DNA from: Bacteroidetes bacterium ADurb.Bin008
GTDB taxonomy: Bacteria; Bacteroidota; Bacteroidia; Bacteroidales; Tenuifilaceae
Assembly: GCA_002071445.1 (NCBI GenBank)
Contig: MWFE01000065.1
Location: forward strand, 98,648 to 162,647
Length of the DNA stretch: 64,000 nt
Reading direction: 5' to 3'
The stretch's first letter is position 1, and each line of letters opens with the position of its first letter. Below, piece by piece: positions 1-8,543 of the stretch. Made by a program: the position numbers and the translations under genes. The notes beneath the pieces are model-generated. The model was not told where the DNA came from and ran no database searches. It saw only the letters and a program-made list of their open reading frames with translations.

Positions 1-582
1 TTTCGCAATATGTGCAATTATTTTCAGACTTTTTTCGTAGCTGGCTCTGGAACGCACTGTAGGCGTGAGCCTACGTACTGTTTCGAGATTGTGTGCCACA
101 ATATCGGGATTGGCCATCAAAACTATATCCAGCAAATCGGTATTGCCATTGAAATCGGGAATCAGCACCTCGATCTTGGTGTCGGGATTCTGCCTGCGAA
201 TTTCGATAATGGTATCGTGCCAATGCTTAGCCCCGCCGTCGGGTAAGTCGTCGCGGGTTACCGAGGTTACCACACAATGTTTTAGCCCCATCAGTTTCAC
301 CGACATTGCCAAGTGCTGCGGCTCCTCAGGATCGGGAGGTAAAGGCTTACCGGTAGTGGTTGCGCAGAATCGGCACGACCGTGTGCACACATCGCCTAAA
401 ATCATAAACGTTGCCGTTCCATTGCCCCAGCACTCGCCAATATTGGGACACATACCGCTGGAACAAATGGTGTGCAGCCCATGCTGTTTGACAATCCTGT
501 TCACGCGGGTATAGCCCTCTCCCGTAGGGAGTTTTATTTTAAGCCACGATGGCTTTCTTGTGATGTTCGTCTTTTCCTTCAA
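1..582 (-). CDS. lipA: Lipoyl synthase, 3' part cut by window edge
   Basis: Radical-SAM enzyme that inserts two sulfurs into octanoylated lipoyl domains. The reverse strand reads through 194 codons without a stop to the window edge, so the C-terminus is missing. Counting from the chosen start, Cys40, Cys45 and Cys51 form the auxiliary-cluster motif (CSSGMCPNIGEC), and Cys66, Cys70 and Cys73 form the radical-SAM CxxxCxxC motif (CTRSCRFC). No ATG lies between the upstream in-frame TAA and the conserved KPSWLKIKLPTGEGYTR block. The start is therefore probably the TTG at 582-580, giving MKEKTNITRKPSWL, the usual length of this N-terminus. The gene is divergent from lysS. Confidence 0.93.
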   Translation of the reverse strand, partial: MKEKTNITRKPSWLKIKLPTGEGYTRVNRIVKQHGLHTICSSGMCPNIGECWGNGTATFMILGDVCTRSCRFCATTTGKPLPPDPEEPQHLAMSVKLMGLKHCVVTSVTRDDLPDGGAKHWHDTIIEIRRQNPDTKIEVLIPDFNGNTDLLDIVLMANPDIVAHNLETVRRLTPTVRSRASYEKSLKIIAHIAK

Positions 583-689
583 AGTGCAAATTTCTTGGCC
601 ACAAATTTAAAAAAAATGATGGGGATGACCCAGTTTATACAATTATTTAATTGGTAATCCCCATTGGCAAACGCTCTCGCTTTTTTAAG

Positions 690-697
690 TATATTTG
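690..697 (+). promoter_or_regulatory. -7 box of lysS promoter
   Basis: TATATTTG matches the Bacteroidota TANNTTTG -7 consensus. It lies 21 bases upstream of the ATG chosen for lysS. Its position argues against the longer reading frame that would begin at the TTG at 664. Confidence 0.6.
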
Positions 698-717
698 CAG
701 CGTTTAAAAAATTGTCT

Positions 718-2439
718 ATGATGTTTGATTTAAGCGAACAGGAACAGCTACGACGCGAATCGTTGGCCGAGCTGCGCCGGTTGGGAATAAACCCCTATCC
801 TGCGGCCAAATATCCGGTAACCCACTCCACTGCCGATCTACATAACGATTTTGACAACCTTCAGAATAAGAAGTCTGATGTTTGCATTGCCGGCAGAATT
901 ATGACTCGAAGAATCATGGGTAATGCCTCGTTTTTCGAAATTCAGGACGAAAAGGGGAGGATGCAGGTGTACGTCCGTCGCGATGACCTATGCCCCGGGG
1001 ATGACAAAACCCTGTACAACACAGTGTTTAAAAAGTTACTGGACATTGGCGATATCGTTGGCATTAAAGGCTATCTCTTTAAAACCCAGATGGGCGAAGA
1101 GTCGGTATTCGCACAGGAATTAACACTGCTGGCAAAATCGCTGCGCCCCCTGCCCATTGTGAAGGAGAAGGACGGGCAGGTTTTCGATGCCTTTTCCGAT
1201 CCCGAGCAGAGGTACCGCCAACGCTACGTCGATTTGGTTGTCAACCCCCACGTTCGCGATGTCTTCATCAAACGCACCAAGATAATCAATACTCTGCGCG
1301 ATTTTTTCAACTCCAAGGGATACCTCGAAGTCGAAACGCCAATACTTCAGCCCATTCCGGGAGGAGCAGCCGCACGGCCGTTCGTTACCCATCACAATGC
1401 TCTCGACATGCCCCTCTACCTTCGGATTGCCAACGAATTGTACCTGAAAAGGCTTATCGTTGCCGGCTTTGATGGGGTTTACGAGTTCTCCAGGGATTTC
1501 CGTAACGAGGGCATGGACCGCACCCACAACCCCGAGTTTACGGTGATGGAAATATACGTGGCATACAAGGACTACTTCTGGATGATGGAGTTCACCGAGG
1601 AGATGATTGAGCGGGTTGCACTGGCCTTGCACGGCACCACAAAAGTCGCCCTTGGCGATAAAGAGATTGACTTCAAGCGACCCTACCGAAGGATTACCAT
1701 GACCGATGCCATTCGGGAATATGCAGGGGTGGATATCAGCGGGAAAAGCGAGGAGGAGCTTCGCACTATCTGCACCAAACTGGGTATAGAAACCGACGCC
1801 ACCATGGGCAAAGGGAAACTCATCGATGCCATTTTTGGTGAGAAGTGTGAGCCACATTTTGTTCAACCTACCTTTATCACCGACTATCCCATAGAGATGT
1901 CGCCGCTATCCAAGCGTCACCGGACTAACCCCGAACTTACCGAACGTTTTGAGCTGATGGTGAATGGCAAGGAGCTATGCAATGCCTTCAGCGAGCTCAA
2001 CGATCCCATTGACCAGCTGGAACGATTCAGAGATCAGATGAAACTGGGCGAAAAGGGCGATGACGAGGCCATGATCATCGATCACGATTACGTGCGGGCC
2101 ATGGAGTATGGCATGCCCACCTGTTCGGGACTGGGCGTTGGCATCGACCGCCTGACCATGTTCATGACCAACCAGCCATCCATTCAGGATGTGCTTCTGT
2201 TCCCCCAGATGAAACCCGAACCCAAAACCCGCAAGGATTCGGTTGAGGTGTTTGTTCGGGCTGGCATCCCCGCCCAATGGGTTCCCGTACTGGAAAAGAT
2301 GGGGCATACCACCGTGGAATCGCTTAAAAACCTGAAAGCGGGCAAGCTATTCAACGACTTGTGCGGCTATAACAAGAAGAACAAGCTGGGACTGCCCAAC
2401 CCCACCATGGAGGAGGTGGCAAAATGGGTTGAAGGATAA
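718..2439 (+). CDS. lysS: Lysyl-tRNA synthetase, class II
   Basis: Charges tRNA-Lys in the cytoplasm. The protein has an N-terminal OB-fold anticodon-binding domain and a class II catalytic core. Motif 2 is visible as [14 protein letters not shown] and motif 3 as [12 protein letters not shown]. About 65 residues follow the core (from [16 protein letters not shown] to the end); a tail like this is common in Bacteroidales LysRS. The frame is open from TTG 664, but the -7 box at 690-697 lies inside that extension. The start is therefore ATG 718, or the adjacent ATG 721, giving about 573 residues. The gene is divergent from lipA. Confidence 0.96.
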   Translation: MMFDLSEQEQLRRESLAELRRLGINPYPAAKYPVTHSTADLHNDFDNLQNKKSDVCIAGRIMTRRIMGNASFFEIQDEKGRMQVYVRRDDLCPGDDKTLYNTVFKKLLDIGDIVGIKGYLFKTQMGEESVFAQELTLLAKSLRPLPIVKEKDGQVFDAFSDPEQRYRQRYVDLVVNPHVRDVFIKRTKIINTLRDFFNSKGYLEVETPILQPIPGGAAARPFVTHHNALDMPLYLRIANELYLKRLIVAGFDGVYEFSRDFRNEGMDRTHNPEFTVMEIYVAYKDYFWMMEFTEEMIERVALALHGTTKVALGDKEIDFKRPYRRITMTDAIREYAGVDISGKSEEELRTICTKLGIETDATMGKGKLIDAIFGEKCEPHFVQPTFITDYPIEMSPLSKRHRTNPELTERFELMVNGKELCNAFSELNDPIDQLERFRDQMKLGEKGDDEAMIIDHDYVRAMEYGMPTCSGLGVGIDRLTMFMTNQPSIQDVLLFPQMKPEPKTRKDSVEVFVRAGIPAQWVPVLEKMGHTTVESLKNLKAGKLFNDLCGYNKKNKLGLPNPTMEEVAKWVEG

Positions 2440-2509
2440 AAAAGCAACAATTGGTCGATTGGAAGGAAAAATTTAACACGCTCATTACGGAAAGTAACTA
2501 TTTAACACC

Positions 2510-2845
2510 ATGATTAATTGGACACAAAGCCTCAATTGCGCAATAACCGTGTGCAACAGGGATGGCATTATTATCTATATGAACGACAAATCGGCCAATA
2601 CGTGGGCGAAACAGGGGGGCGAAAGCTTAATCGGCAAAAGCCTTTTTGGCTGCCATGGCCAACGTTCTACCGAAATTATTCACAGGCTGATGCAAACGGG
2701 CGAATCGAACACCTACACCGTGGAGAAGAACGGAGTGAAAAAACTGATCTACCAAACCCCCTGGTTTGAAGACGGCAAAGTGGCCGGCATGGTGGAATTT
2801 TCTATCGTTCTACCTACTGAAATCCCGCACTACGTGCGCAAATAG
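2510..2845 (+). CDS. Small stand-alone PAS-fold protein
   Basis: 111 residues, apparently a single PAS domain: a sensory start (ITVCNRDGIIIYMNDKSA), a central helix with GKSLFGCHG, and closing strands ending in VAGMVEFSIVLP. There is no signal peptide, membrane segment or attached output domain. It starts at an ATG about 70 bases after lysS, on the same strand, and could be cotranscribed with it. The two Cys residues (Cys16 and the one in FGCHG) might bind a ligand, but that is speculation. The PAS family is clear from the pattern; the ligand and partner are unknown. Confidence 0.8.
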   Translation: MINWTQSLNCAITVCNRDGIIIYMNDKSANTWAKQGGESLIGKSLFGCHGQRSTEIIHRLMQTGESNTYTVEKNGVKKLIYQTPWFEDGKVAGMVEFSIVLPTEIPHYVRK

Positions 2846-2909
2846 CCTGCACATAAGTACGGTGCTAGTTCCATAAAGAGTAAGAAATTGGAAATCGAAG
2901 TCAGAAAAT

Positions 2910-3917
2910 CTATTGTCCCTTTCCCGCCATCATTCCACATGCAGCATCAATATCCACTCCACGCGATGCCCTTAGTGTAGCGGGTTGTCCATGTGCATCC
3001 AGCTTATCGCGAAACAACTTTGCGCATTGCCGGTAGTTTTCGCTCCCTTTGGGAGTATTCAGGGGGATGACATTAACATGGCAATTCAGGGATTTTATCA
3101 GCTTAGCGGTTTGGACAGCATGCTCGTCTGAATCATTCACGTTAGGTATTACCACGTACTCGAAGGACAAGCGCAGTGGCTTTCTCACGGGGTTGACCAT
3201 GAAGAAACTGACAATATCATCAGGGCTGTGCAATCCACCGGCAGGTATCAGCCGGCTTCGCTGGTGGTGAAATGGGCTGTGCAGGCTGATGGCAATGTTG
3301 CAGCAACGCGCATGGATTAATCTTTCCAACCCCTGCAAAATGCCGATGGTGGAAAGGGTAATGTTGGTAGCGCCAAATGCCATCCCCCAGGGTGCTCTGA
3401 AAATCTCCAACGCCCTGAAAACCGGCTCGGGATTATCCATGGGCTCGCCCATTCCCATCACCACAAGGCGGTTAATGCTCCTACTCTCGGGGATAGAGAG
3501 AAGTTGCCCCACGATGTGTAAAACACTAAGGTTCTCGCGAAAGCCCATGGCTCCCGTGTGGCAAAACACACACCCCATCCTGCACCCCGATTGGGTTGAG
3601 ATGCAAAGGGCATTCCGCTTGGGGCCGGGCATAAAAACAGCCTCGTAGGGGTTGCCGTCGGATGTTTCGAAAAGATACTTTTTCGAGCCATCGTCCGAGG
3701 TTTGGAATGAACGGTACTGTGGCCATTGCAGCGAAAAGTTCATTTGCAGAAACTCCCTTAAACCCATCGGGATATTGTCCATTTGAAGGAATGATTTTGC
3801 CGCACGGCGATAAATCCAAATGCAAATCTCCTTGGCCAATTCGCCCTTAAAACCGTGCGATTCAATGGCTATCCTTATCTCGTCGGGAGTAAGTCCTACT
3901 ATTGACTCCTTGCTCAT
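2910..3917 (-). CDS. RlmN/Cfr-family radical SAM rRNA methyltransferase
   Basis: 335 residues. RlmN methylates C2 of A2503 in 23S rRNA and some tRNAs using a methyl-Cys intermediate. Every Cys of the mechanism is present: the radical-SAM triad Cys112, Cys116, Cys119 (GCRMGCVFC), Cys105 in LCISTQSGC, and the C-terminal methyl-accepting Cys327 in SRGVDIDAACGM. Other conserved blocks are MGMGEPMDNP, SLHSP and EYVVIPNVNDS. The residues after the cluster (CHTGAMGFRENL) differ from the ATGKQGF form of classical RlmN, so this may be a paralog rather than the housekeeping copy. It is divergent from yjbQ. Confidence 0.85.
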   Translation of the reverse strand: MSKESIVGLTPDEIRIAIESHGFKGELAKEICIWIYRRAAKSFLQMDNIPMGLREFLQMNFSLQWPQYRSFQTSDDGSKKYLFETSDGNPYEAVFMPGPKRNALCISTQSGCRMGCVFCHTGAMGFRENLSVLHIVGQLLSIPESRSINRLVVMGMGEPMDNPEPVFRALEIFRAPWGMAFGATNITLSTIGILQGLERLIHARCCNIAISLHSPFHHQRSRLIPAGGLHSPDDIVSFFMVNPVRKPLRLSFEYVVIPNVNDSDEHAVQTAKLIKSLNCHVNVIPLNTPKGSENYRQCAKLFRDKLDAHGQPATLRASRGVDIDAACGMMAGKGQ

Positions 3918-3960
3918 GCCGTAAAATTATGGATAATTATGAATCGTAGCCTCACATGAA

Positions 3961-3968
3961 TACCTTTG
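3961..3968 (+). promoter_or_regulatory. -7 box of yjbQ promoter
   Basis: TACCTTTG, a perfect TANNTTTG match, lies 12 bases before the yjbQ ATG. The leader must be very short. Confidence 0.6.
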
Positions 3969-3980
3969 CAATAAAAAACT

Positions 3981-4388
3981 ATGCAAAAAACAATTGTCAT
4001 AGCAACCCGTGCACGCGAAGGGCTTTACGACATCACCCGCGAGGTGGAGAGCATTGTTGTATCCTCGGGCGTTCGGTCGGGGATTGTTAATGTGTATGCC
4101 AGAGGAGCCACGGCTGCCATAATGATTCAGGAGAACTGGGATCAATCGGTGCAAACCGACGTGGTCAACCTCTTGCGCAAACTTATCCCTCAAGGCGTCT
4201 GGATGCACGATGCACAGGATGGCAACGGCGATGCCCATTTGAAGGCAGGTATAGTAGGCCCTCAGGAAACCATCCCCATTATTGACGGCAAAATGGGACT
4301 CTCCACTTGGCAGAATATTTTTTTCTGCGAATTCGACGGTCCAAGAGAACGCAGGGAAATAGTAGTGTCTGTAGTCAGCATAAAATAA
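3981..4388 (+). CDS. yjbQ: YjbQ family (UPF0047) protein
   Basis: 135 residues, the usual length of this family of small trimeric proteins. Some members show weak thiamine-phosphate synthase activity; the physiological role is uncertain. Family signatures are the SGVRSGIVNVYARGATAAI strand-helix region, the DGNGDAHLKA block with a conserved His, and the end FCEFDGPRERREIVVSV. It has its own -7 box and is divergent from the RlmN-like gene. Family membership is firm; function is not. Confidence 0.9.
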   Translation: MQKTIVIATRAREGLYDITREVESIVVSSGVRSGIVNVYARGATAAIMIQENWDQSVQTDVVNLLRKLIPQGVWMHDAQDGNGDAHLKAGIVGPQETIPIIDGKMGLSTWQNIFFCEFDGPRERREIVVSVVSIK

Positions 4389-4433
4389 AATGCAAAATAT
4401 TTTAAAACATTATGATTTTTTACACTTTATTTA

Positions 4434-4441
4434 TACCTTTG
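4434..4441 (+). promoter_or_regulatory. -7 box with no gene directly behind it
   Basis: TACCTTTG lies in the yjbQ-gpsA gap. About 70 bases later an intrinsic terminator begins, and no open frame of useful length lies between them. Confidence 0.45.
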
Positions 4442-4445
4442 TGGA

Positions 4446-4548
4446 CAGACCACCGGACCACGTTTTTCTCATAGTTTTCTCATAGTACATTCCAAAGGGT
4501 TCGGATAGTTCGAGGGTGTCTCAACCAAATAAGGCACCCTCTTTTTTT
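4446..4548 (+). ncRNA. Candidate small RNA of about 100 nt
   Basis: The stretch is bounded by a TACCTTTG -7 box (4434-4441) and a strong terminator (4512-4548). It contains a perfect 11-base tandem duplication, TTTTCTCATAG, at 4464-4474 and 4475-4485. It does not look like SRP RNA, tmRNA or 6S RNA to me. It could be a free small RNA, or an attenuated leader of gpsA, whose ATG lies 125 bases further on. The start is estimated from the -7 box. Confidence 0.35.
4512..4548 (+). terminator. Intrinsic terminator
   Basis: GAGGGTG (4512-4518) pairs with CACCCTC (4535-4541) and is followed by seven T (4542-4548). It ends transcripts coming from yjbQ or from the candidate small RNA. Confidence 0.8.
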
Positions 4549-4673
4549 ATGCTATCTCCCTTCTTAACAAAAACGTAGCATTACTGCGTTCATAAAAAAA
4601 ATTGCTTTTTCTTTAACAATTGATCTTAAAAGTGTAGATTTGGTTCTTTATTTATCCCTCTTGGCTGAGAATA

Positions 4674-5669
4674 ATGGGTAATTCTTACAGGATTGGAGTT
4701 GTTGGCAGCGGTAGTTGGGCTACTGCTATCGTTAAAATATTGCACGAGAATAGGGACGGCATAAACTGGTATTTGAGGGAACCCGAGATTATTGAAAACA
4801 TTCAGCGCCACAGGAATAATCCGTTATACCTAAGTTCGGTATATTTTGACCTAAGCAAAATCAATCTTTCCTGCGATATCAACAAAGTTATCCGCAATTC
4901 GGATATTATTATTTTTGTAGTGCCTTCGGCATTTTTAAAAGTATGGCTGGAGCCACTAACCGAAAATCTCAAGGGCAAATTCATTGTTACTGCCATCAAG
5001 GGCATTATTCCACAAGATAACATTACAGTTGCCGAATATTTCAACCAGCATTACAACGTCCCTTTCGACAGCATTGGCGTTATCAGCGGGCCATGCCACG
5101 CTGAAGAGGTTGCTCTGGGGAGGTTATCCTATTTAACCATTTCGTGTAAGAACGTTGAACGCGCCAAGCTGATCGGATCTTTCCTGGAATCGCACTATAT
5201 CAAAACCATTGCAGGAACTGATATTTATGGAACCGAATACAGTACAGTGCTCAAAAATATTTTTGCCATTGCCGCCGGAATAGCGCACGGACTGGGCTAT
5301 GGCGACAATTTCTTAGCCGTATTGGTTAGCAATGCCCAAAGGGAGATAAAACGATTTCTAACCAAAACATACCCCAGCGACAGGGAGATTGACTCATCGG
5401 CATACCTGGGCGATCTGCTTGTAACCTGCTATTCGCAATTTAGCCGCAATCGTACTCTGGGAACTATGATTGGCAAAGGGTACTCCGTGAATGGTGCCAT
5501 CATGGAGATGAATATGGTGGCCGAGGGTTACTACGCCACCCTCTGCATTCATGAGATCAATCAGAATCATGGGATTGACATGCCCATAACCGATGCCGTT
5601 TACAACATACTGTATGAAAAAATTGCACCAGCCATTGAAATGAAACTACTAAGCGAAAGACTCCAATAA
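4674..5669 (+). CDS. gpsA: Glycerol-3-phosphate dehydrogenase [NAD(P)+]
   Basis: 331 residues. Reduces dihydroxyacetone phosphate to sn-glycerol-3-phosphate, the backbone for phospholipids. The N-terminal Rossmann motif is GxGxxA (G11-S-G13-S-W-A16). The NAD-contact segment IIIFVVPSAFLK, the GPCHAEEVALGR block and the TVLKNIFAIAAGIAHGLGYG helix with the catalytic Lys are as in GpsA. It is followed 18 bases later by pgi, so the two are probably cotranscribed. A PlsC-like acyltransferase lies downstream in the same direction, consistent with a lipid-precursor theme. Confidence 0.93.
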   Translation: MGNSYRIGVVGSGSWATAIVKILHENRDGINWYLREPEIIENIQRHRNNPLYLSSVYFDLSKINLSCDINKVIRNSDIIIFVVPSAFLKVWLEPLTENLKGKFIVTAIKGIIPQDNITVAEYFNQHYNVPFDSIGVISGPCHAEEVALGRLSYLTISCKNVERAKLIGSFLESHYIKTIAGTDIYGTEYSTVLKNIFAIAAGIAHGLGYGDNFLAVLVSNAQREIKRFLTKTYPSDREIDSSAYLGDLLVTCYSQFSRNRTLGTMIGKGYSVNGAIMEMNMVAEGYYATLCIHEINQNHGIDMPITDAVYNILYEKIAPAIEMKLLSERLQ

Positions 5670-5687
5670 CCCGTAAACAACGAAACC

Positions 5688-7037
5688 ATGGAAGGAATGA
5701 AGCTAAATCTGGAACACGTTTACCAGTTTGCAACCAAGGATCAGGTTTTTGGTTATAAAAACGAGATGATGCGAAATTTGGAAACCCTGCATCAGAAGAC
5801 CGGAAAAGGCAACGACTTTTTAGGATGGTTAACCCTTCCCTCTACGATTAAAAGTGGCGAACTTGCCAAGATCAAGAAATTGGCCCAGGATATCGGGAAA
5901 GAAAGCGATATAGTGGTAGTGGTTGGTATAGGCGGTTCCTACCTCGGTGCAAAGGCTGTGATTGAGGCACTTGGCCATTCGTTCTACGGTCTGGTCAGCG
6001 GAAAAGCGCCTATGATAGTATTTGCAGGTCATAATATTTGCGAGGAATACCATCGTGAACTTTTTGACCTGTTGGACAAGAAATCCTATTCCATTGTGGT
6101 GATTTCCAAGTCAGGGACCACCACCGAGCCGGCCATAGCCTTCAGACTATTGAAACAGCATTTGGAGAAAAAAATTGGCAAAGAGAAGGCGAGCAGGCGA
6201 ATAATTGCCATCACCGATAAAAGCAAAGGTGCTTTAAAGAAACTTGCCACACAGGAGGGGTACAAAACCTTTATCATCCCAGATGATGTTGGAGGGCGGT
6301 ATTCGGTGCTCACTCCGGTTGGGTTGGTGCCCATTGCTTTTGCCGGATTCAACATCGGGCAGTTGGTAAAAGGGGCCTTGGCTGCCGAAAAGGATACGGG
6401 GATAGATATTCCCTTTGAAAAAAATCCGGCATGCCTTTACGCTGCTGCTCGCAACGCATTGTACAAAAAGGGGCGACTGGTTGAGATTATGGTTAACTAT
6501 ACACCCAAGCTACATTTTCTCTCGGAATGGTGGAAGCAGCTCTACGGTGAAAGCGAAGGGAAGGAAAACAAGGGGATTTTCCCGTCAGGGGTGGATTTTA
6601 CAACCGATCTACACTCGCTGGGCCAATATATACAGGATGGAGAACGCATACTATTCGAAACGGTGATTGCCGTTGCCGAACCCAGACGACGACTTGTGAT
6701 ACCCAAGACCAAGGACAATCTGGATGAGTTGAACTACATTGCCGGAAAACGGCTTTCTGTGGTGAACAGGATGGCACAGCTGGGGACCACTCTCGCCCAT
6801 CTGGACGGAAGGGTACCCAATATTCTGATAGAAATCCCCCGCCTTAACGAGTTTTGGATTGGATACCTTATGTATTTCTTCGAAAAGGCTTGTGCCCTCA
6901 GCGGTTACCTGCTTAATGTAAATCCTTTCGACCAGCCGGGTGTGGAAGCGTATAAGAAGAATATGTTTGCCCTGCTTGGCAAAAAGGGGTATGAGGAGCA
7001 GGGAAAACTCCTGAGGGAGATAATAGAAGAGGACTAA
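5688..7037 (+). CDS. pgi: Glucose-6-phosphate isomerase
   Basis: 449 residues, the short bacterial form. Interconverts glucose-6-phosphate and fructose-6-phosphate in the cytoplasm. Recognisable blocks are VVVVGIGGSYLGAKAVIEAL, the phosphate-binding VISKSGTTTEP, QLYGESEGKENKG carrying the catalytic Glu, and the C-terminal end NPFDQPGVEAYKKNMFALLG with the catalytic Lys. An in-frame ATG at 5697 is an alternative start. It lies 18 bases after gpsA. Confidence 0.95.
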   Translation: MEGMKLNLEHVYQFATKDQVFGYKNEMMRNLETLHQKTGKGNDFLGWLTLPSTIKSGELAKIKKLAQDIGKESDIVVVVGIGGSYLGAKAVIEALGHSFYGLVSGKAPMIVFAGHNICEEYHRELFDLLDKKSYSIVVISKSGTTTEPAIAFRLLKQHLEKKIGKEKASRRIIAITDKSKGALKKLATQEGYKTFIIPDDVGGRYSVLTPVGLVPIAFAGFNIGQLVKGALAAEKDTGIDIPFEKNPACLYAAARNALYKKGRLVEIMVNYTPKLHFLSEWWKQLYGESEGKENKGIFPSGVDFTTDLHSLGQYIQDGERILFETVIAVAEPRRRLVIPKTKDNLDELNYIAGKRLSVVNRMAQLGTTLAHLDGRVPNILIEIPRLNEFWIGYLMYFFEKACALSGYLLNVNPFDQPGVEAYKKNMFALLGKKGYEEQGKLLREIIEED

Positions 7038-7054
7038 TGATTGGTCAATATTAT

Positions 7055-7062
7055 TATTTTTG
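7055..7062 (+). promoter_or_regulatory. -7 box for the symporter fusion gene
   Basis: TATTTTTG matches TANNTTTG and lies 50 bases before the ATG at 7113. Confidence 0.45.
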
Positions 7063-7112
7063 ATTGCACAATTTTTTTAAAATAACGATTTAAGCCAACT
7101 AATAATAGCCTT

Positions 7113-8504
7113 ATGAATATGGGAAAGCGTAAAATCAGAAATTTTGGGATACAAGCTGCCGTGGCCGGATTTATTCTTGGCATTTGCCCCATGGCTTTGA
7201 ATGCACAGCATTATCCTAAACTGCTGGAAAAAGTTGAAAAGGGCATGGACTCGACACAGGTTGTTGTGTTGGTTGGTGCTCCAACCCGCTCGGTGTCAGT
7301 TGACCGACTTTTCTACGGTACCGATCAAGCCGTAATTGCCAATAACAAGGTCATTGATATCCGCACCGAGCATGCCGGTAAGATTACCCTGAAAAGGGAA
7401 AAGGCAGAACAGAGAAAATCCAAGGATTACAAGCCAATTGCTGAGTTGAGAATTGGAATGTCACGCGATGAGGTTTTGACACTGGCCGGATCTCCCACTC
7501 TTGAACAGGGTGGCACCGACCTCTATTTTACCAACAGGCATAGAGTAGAACTATCCGAAGGCAAGGTAACCCAGGTTGAAGCCCATGTTAAAAAGGATAT
7601 GGAGATTTTGGACTGGATACGGCTAAACTTCACTTCGGGGGGATTGCTTTTTATGAACATTACATTGGCGTTCATCATGTTTGGAGTTGCGCTGAATATG
7701 AAGGTGAAAGAGTTCAAGGCAGTTTTCGTAAAACCCAAATCGGCCATCCTTGGTTTCATTTCACAATTTGTAGCTTTGCCCGCTCTGACCTTTGTTTTGG
7801 TTCTAATCATCCAGCCAACACCCAGCGTAGCATTGGGAATGATTTTAGTGGCAGCATGTCCCGGGGGCAATATTTCCAACTTTATGTCGTCCATAGCCAA
7901 GGCCAACGTTGAGCTATCGGTCTCTCTCACAGCCATTGCAACCATGGTAGCCATTTTTATGACGCCCCTCAATTTTGCCCTGTGGGGCAAATTGTATTCC
8001 GGGACATCGAATATGGTCATCCCCATATCCATCGATGCTTGGGAAATGATGAAAACCGTGTTTATTCTTTTAGGAATACCCGTTATCCTTGGCTTACTGT
8101 TTGCCTATAAATTTCCCAAAACCACTGCTAAAATAACCAAACCCTTCCGCATTTTCTCATTCCTGGCCTTCATAGGGTTTGTGGTTGCCGCTTTCGCTTC
8201 AAATGTGAATTTTTTCCTCGAATACATTCACATTATCTTTCTTATAGTATTGGCCCACAATCTGCTTGCTCTTCTCACGGGATTCAGCATAGGTACCCTT
8301 TTCGGCCTTCCACGACCCGACAGAAGGACTATAACCATCGAAACTGGAATACAGAACTCAGGGTTGGGACTTGTGCTGATTTTCAACCCGAACCTTTTCA
8401 ACGGGCTTGGAGGCATGGCGTTTATCGCTGCATGGTGGGGCATTTGGCATATTATCTCCGGTTTAATAATTTCGAGCATTTGGTCGAAGAAACCCTTGTC
8501 GTAA
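7113..8504 (+). CDS. BamE/SmpA-like repeats fused to bile acid:Na+ symporter (SBF) domain
   Basis: 463 residues. Residues 1-31 look like a signal peptide (ending MALNAQ). Two BamE/SmpA-like repeats follow at about 37-82 (VEKGMDSTQVVVLVGAPTRS) and 109-156 (LRIGMSRDEVLTLAGSPT). From about 170 to the end there are eight or nine hydrophobic segments of the SBF/BASS transporter family, with the conserved VAACPGGNISNFMSSIAKA and IETGIQNSGLGL motifs. BASS proteins cotransport Na+ with organic anions. The extra N-terminal part would sit in the periplasm. It has its own -7 box; the acyltransferase gene starts 39 bases downstream. Confidence 0.85.
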   Translation: MNMGKRKIRNFGIQAAVAGFILGICPMALNAQHYPKLLEKVEKGMDSTQVVVLVGAPTRSVSVDRLFYGTDQAVIANNKVIDIRTEHAGKITLKREKAEQRKSKDYKPIAELRIGMSRDEVLTLAGSPTLEQGGTDLYFTNRHRVELSEGKVTQVEAHVKKDMEILDWIRLNFTSGGLLFMNITLAFIMFGVALNMKVKEFKAVFVKPKSAILGFISQFVALPALTFVLVLIIQPTPSVALGMILVAACPGGNISNFMSSIAKANVELSVSLTAIATMVAIFMTPLNFALWGKLYSGTSNMVIPISIDAWEMMKTVFILLGIPVILGLLFAYKFPKTTAKITKPFRIFSFLAFIGFVVAAFASNVNFFLEYIHIIFLIVLAHNLLALLTGFSIGTLFGLPRPDRRTITIETGIQNSGLGLVLIFNPNLFNGLGGMAFIAAWWGIWHIISGLIISSIWSKKPLS

Positions 8505-8543
8505 ATAGCGGATTCATTTATTTATAAGCCTTAATAATAGAAT

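Noticed and set aside
10..514. Open frames on the plus strand at the left edge
   Set aside because: They are the complement of lipA, whose reverse-strand reading has all its Cys motifs.
1120..1866. 248-codon open frame on the minus strand inside lysS
   Set aside because: It lies within the conserved class II core of lysS and has no family resemblance.
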